Assembly: GCF_008831285.2 (NCBI RefSeq)
Contig: NC_045144.1
Span: 8,221,886-8,285,885 of the forward strand
Source of the DNA: Nymphaea colorata
Lineage: Eukaryota > Streptophyta > Magnoliopsida > Nymphaeales > Nymphaeaceae
Direction: 5' to 3'
DNA: 64,000 bases
Program-made: the position numbers and the translations under genes
Shown: positions 61,101 to 64,000 of the stretch, in pieces
Layout of the letters: each line of letters opens with the position of its first letter
How positions within the stretch are numbered: the stretch's first letter is position 1
The notes under the pieces: model-generated
What the model was told of the DNA's origin: nothing
The model's database searches: none
The model's input: only the letters and a program-made list of their open reading frames with translations

Positions 61101-61745
61101 CATGTACTAGACTACCCACATGAAATTAGGCAGCACAAAGCCCATGATTCTACTTATGTTTTTGTTTAAAGAGAGAGACGTCTCCTAGTCCCTCAACCCA
61201 AGGGCCTAAAAGGAGCCAGTCTACCACTTCACGGGATGTTGGTGGTTTGACCTTGCTGTTGTAGCAATGATCTTAGATATTTCGTGAGGCTTCACTACAA
61301 GTTCCCCTCAATCTTTGCAGATCGCCTAGTGAAGATATATTTTGTTCTACCTATACATTGTGCCCATAGGTTTTTCTATTGATGCTTGTCACGATAACTA
61401 TGATTAATTGTCAATGAATTGGTGTGACTTTGTATCCCATGAGAGTTTTGTATACATCGTTTGTGATAGCATTCCATGTGTAGCATGAAAACATGCAACT
61501 TATAGACGGTAGCCATATGTATCTGCATATCTACTTTGTCGGACCATGTTCCACCCATAGTTGAATATTGTCGTGATCGGATAAATTTGGCCATCCCTTA
61601 TGCTTCTACAAGTAGTTCTTGATAGATTGTTGGCTCCGAGATTGACTTCCTCAATTTTTCAATGGACTAGCATTGGTGATCTAAGCACTACATCAAGTCA
61701 GGGATTTTATGGGTGTTTTGTTGGTTGAGTATAACACCTAGTTTG

Positions 61746-61797
<52 letters not shown>

Positions 61798-63303
61798 GAT
61801 ATGGAAACAAAGATATTTCCACGTTTGGATGAAGAATTAATGGGAAGGGAAAGAAAAGAAAAGTTAAGAACTGTGTTTGGGTGTAAAGGAAATGAATGGA
61901 GAGGGAAGGAAAGGAAAGAATTTTCTAACATAATTATAATCCCTCCAAAAAGAGAGATCGGGAGGGAATTTCTTCTCATTTCCCTCCCTATTCCCTTTCT
62001 TTTCTTCCATCCAAACAGATTGTAAGTGTCTTTGTGTGAGTCCTAAAGGGGCCACTTAAAGCAGTGTTTTGTTAGTTTTTGGTTGGTTTGCAGCTGTGGT
62101 TAAGTTTTAAAGACTCGATGTTTATTTCTGTTATGGTAAAAAAAATGTCAAAACTTGGGTTGTGACACTTACAGATCCTAAACCTTTTGGAAAGATGCTC
62201 CAGAAAAGCTTAGATGTTGATTCACACAAGTATGAGACATGCTGAAATCAGCCTTCCGGATATTACTAAGGTCTAAAGCACAATTTACTGGGCCATCAAC
62301 TACCACCAGGGAGAACTTAGTTACTCGATCGATGTTAATGCCGTTAGTCCGATTGAACCACTTCCTTAATAACTGGATGACCACCAAATCCCTACTCAGG
62401 ACAAAATTCCAACAGTATCCTTGCGTATCAACTCCAATGAACAAATAAACTCAACAATAACCAACACCGTTAGTTTAACACCCTAACTTCAAGTACAGGA
62501 AAGCCGGTATCCCAATACCTGAAGCACACCCTCCAATTATATATAGCAAAGAGATGGCCACTCAATTGCTAGTCAAGACTGGAATTCGCAACTGGTCCTA
62601 AACAAACTTTAACTGTTTAGCAATAAATTAAAAAATGGTGCAGAAGTCAAAAATATTACCCATAATCGGCATTGCCAATCCGTGCTCTATAACTAAAATA
62701 AGAAATAAATCAGATGCCAACCTTGAATGGCTCAATCACGATAATGAATGCAATTGAATCTCAATCACTCACACAAAATGAACACCAGTAGGACAATTTG
62801 ATTTCCTATACCAATTTCGTTATCCTCCTATTCAACCCACAAAAAAATTATATTAACCAATAACGGAATACGCCATGTCCACTTGGATGGTTTAGTAATC
62901 AAATGCACACATATCAATATAATAATGCGCACATCCCACTACTCTGATTCTAAACTATCCTGGTGATGGCAAAAATCTCGATTGCAGGAGCTTTTCAAGT
63001 GAACGACGTTCCCTGAACGATACCGAGAACCACCTCATTCGATTCTGATGAAAACCACACTGGATTTTCAGAAATCAAGAACGGCCAAAGAAAATCACGA
63101 CCACTCGATTAAAAAAAATGAATGTTTTTTAAGTGGCTATTCGTATCGCATGAGGCTCCGGAATCAGAAGCGAGAACAACAGAGAAAGCAATAGAGGAAA
63201 GAGTCACCGAACCGACCATATTGAACGCCCATTTCTCCTCGTCCTGGATCTGCGAGCTGATAAATTCTTTCACCTTCTCTACTGAAACGGAAACCCCCGC
63301 CAT
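55144..63303 (-). CDS. TOM5: TOM5-like subunit of mitochondrial outer-membrane import complex
   Basis: TOM5 is a small tail-anchored protein of the TOM complex, which admits nuclear-encoded preproteins to mitochondria. Coding exon 1 (63217-63303) gives 29 residues and contains SVEKVKEF and DEEKWAFNM. Coding exon 2 (55144-55221) gives RMLRSIGMFAGSIFLMRNFG and then DLMAI and the stop. Joined in phase 0 (donor GTCGGT, acceptor TTTTCAG) they make 54 aa, the usual plant TOM5 length, with the hydrophobic anchor at about 33-47 and the conserved DLMAI terminus. A second in-frame ATG lies two codons upstream (63309). The oddity is the 7995 bp intron, nearly 50 times the coding length. Both exon matches are strong, but the join across 8 kb is inferred. 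Confidence 0.88.
57275..57372. repeat. Partial MULE-like MITE (right end)
   Basis: Resembles the right arms of the two elements below (CTCACGATTTTTTCCTG, then CTCATGATATCTGTGACACT). Confidence 0.5.
57929..58373. repeat. MULE-like MITE, copy 1
   Basis: Left end CATTGTCACTAATATCATTC, right end TCATGATATCTATGACACT: imperfect inverted repeats of about 17 bp. Flanks GGTTAACAG and GGTTACAAT suggest a decayed 9 bp duplication. It is paralogous to 58579-58993 in the same orientation, with shared TCTCGGGTTTTTAACG. Confidence 0.6.
58579..58993. repeat. MULE-like MITE, copy 2
   Basis: Left end CATTGTCACCAATATCATTC, right end GCGATATATGTGACACT. Flanks AGTTTTGAT and GGTTTTGGT match at 7 of 9 positions, consistent with the 9 bp duplications made by Mutator-like elements. 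Confidence 0.65.
59458..60434. repeat. hAT-like non-autonomous element, 977 bp
   Basis: Terminal inverted repeats CTATGTTGTTAAGG and CCTTGACAACATAG (one mismatch) are flanked by GTGACTGA and GTGACCGA, an 8 bp duplication with one mismatch. Subterminal GCCTAGGCG-type palindromes occur at both ends around an AT-rich TATATGTA-repeating core. The ORFs in the core are tyrosine/cysteine-rich artefacts. Confidence 0.8.
61735..62022. repeat. Tourist-like MITE with long AG microsatellite
   Basis: Ends CACCTAGTTTGGATGG and CCATCCAAACAGATTG are inverted at 12 of 16 positions, with TAA on both sides (61732-61734 and 62023-62025). An (AG)n tract fills 61750-61794. Opposite-strand ORFs of Glu-Arg and Ser-Leu runs are by-products. 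Confidence 0.75.
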
Positions 63304-63367
63304 CAGCACGACTCAGAGCTCGGGTGTCGGGAGACGAATTGGTAGGGGTCCCTCGGGGAAAAATCTC

Positions 63368-63375
63368 TAGGGTTT
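63368..63375 (-). promoter_or_regulatory. Telo-box in TOM5 leader
   Basis: AAACCCTA on the minus strand, about 65 bp before the ATG and downstream of the TATA box. Telo-boxes near the transcription start are common in plant genes for translation and mitochondrial proteins. Confidence 0.55.
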
Positions 63376-63417
63376 TTGGACGGAGCGGGTGAGGGGGGAA
63401 AACCTCTCCCTCCCAGG

Positions 63418-63425
63418 TTTATATA
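63418..63425 (-). promoter_or_regulatory. TATA box of TOM5
   Basis: TATATAAA on the minus strand, about 115 bp before the ATG. It predicts a start near 63388 and a leader of about 85 nt. Confidence 0.55.
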
Positions 63426-63476
63426 GTAAACTTTATCAGGAAAATGCCATCCACTGGTGGTTTTGGAAATTGCAAC

Positions 63477-63482
63477 AGCCCA
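63477..63482 (-). promoter_or_regulatory. Site II element upstream of TOM5
   Basis: TGGGCT on the minus strand, the TCP-binding site II motif (TGGGCY), about 55 bp upstream of the TATA box. It often accompanies a telo-box in genes for mitochondrial proteins. Confidence 0.4.
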
Positions 63483-63489
63483 ACCTCCC

Positions 63490-64000
63490 GGTAAAGGTGT
63501 GGACGGAACGGGTTTGCCCCCACCCAACCCGACCAGTACGAAATTAGATATTGTTTCGGATTTGGACATAAACATGGACCTTCGATTAATGCTTGGATTT
63601 GATCGTAACGTCTGAATAGTGATTGGTATTGAGATCCAAGTGTAATTGACTAATGTTTATTTGGATCCGGGTTGAGTTTAAGCTTGTGTTGGAAACAACA
63701 AGTTTTCACCAGAAAAAGGACGCTGAATGATTACATTTACTTTGCATGAGATAACAACATCATGAAAACAGTTTAAGATATTCAACCACGAACTAGTTGA
63801 TTTCCAAATGGTCCCTAGAGCCATATTTTTCATTTTTTCATCAAAAAATGTCAAAGTAACGAGTATCATCCCATTCTCACATGCATTATTCTTCAGAATT
63901 ATAAATGATGGATATGCGATGCTCTAGTTGATAGATGTATTACGTCTCATTCAAATTCCAAAACGACCAGGAAATGAGAGGCTTTGGACTTTTGGTGTTA
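63490..64000. other. Upstream flank, no gene seen
   Basis: Beyond the TOM5 promoter there is only AT-rich DNA and a 63-codon minus-strand ORF (63678-63869) with no recognised features. Confidence 0.5.

Larger units (their letters stand above)
55222..63216 (-). other. 8.0 kb TOM5 intron, transposon-rich
   Basis: It holds two MULE-like MITEs and a partial third, a hAT-like element, a Tourist-type MITE, a long AG microsatellite, and a 50 bp direct repeat (CTTAACCTTTGTCACACTTGG at 59146 and 59236). No other exon or gene is recognised. The ORFs inside are short and mostly low complexity. Confidence 0.75.

Noticed and set aside
61747-62025. Glu-Arg repeat protein ORF
   Set aside because: Product of an AG microsatellite inside a MITE.

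Overview
This window is nuclear DNA from a flowering plant. Split genes with GT-AG introns encode recognisable plant proteins, and the rest is AT-rich intergenic DNA full of Copia-type LTR retrotransposons, MITEs, SINE-like repeats and AG/AT microsatellites. The sequence does not identify the species. I see no bacterial-style operon, rRNA, tRNA or CRISPR array.

Three protein genes are supported, all on the minus strand. (1) A glycerophosphodiester phosphodiesterase of the GDPD5/6 type (seven coding exons, 23814-27784, 387 aa). (2) An AFP/Ninja-family transcriptional co-repressor adaptor (two coding exons, 37071-41029, 300 aa), whose single intron appears to be of the rare GC-AG class and whose upstream region carries a cluster of ACGTG (ABRE/G-box) cores. 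(3) A TOM5-like subunit of the mitochondrial outer-membrane import complex (54 aa), whose two tiny coding exons (55144-55221 and 63217-63303) are separated by an 8.0 kb intron loaded with transposons. The three genes have unrelated roles (lipid phosphodiester turnover, ABA/jasmonate signalling, mitochondrial protein import).

Layout. 0.5-5.5 kb is a diverged direct duplicate of 20.4-25.5 kb; it holds a 3'-truncated GDPD pseudogene whose fifth exon is itself partly duplicated in tandem. 5.5-6.5 kb is an inverted-repeat element at the duplication breakpoint plus intergenic DNA. 6.5-12.5 kb is a recently inserted Copia-type element (two LTRs with about 8 substitutions and 2 one-base indels between them) that lacks most of gag and the integrase core and carries 2.1 kb of unrelated leader DNA. 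13.3-18.9 kb is an array of about 1.7 kb units, each with a large fold-back core, broken by nested MITEs. 19.0-19.5 kb is a degenerate minisatellite. 20.4-28.9 kb is the intact GDPD locus. 29-35.6 kb is old retrotransposon debris and a Tourist-type MITE. 37-42.6 kb is the AFP gene and its GC-rich promoter. 43-53 kb is repeat-rich intergenic DNA with SINE-like copies, hAT-type MITEs and a 454 bp TRIM-like element. 55-63.4 kb is the TOM5 gene.

I found no convincing undescribed biological system. The points most worth checking are the extreme TOM5 intron, the GC-AG intron in the AFP gene, the TRIM-like element, the fold-back tandem array, and the non-autonomous Copia element that seems to have moved recently.
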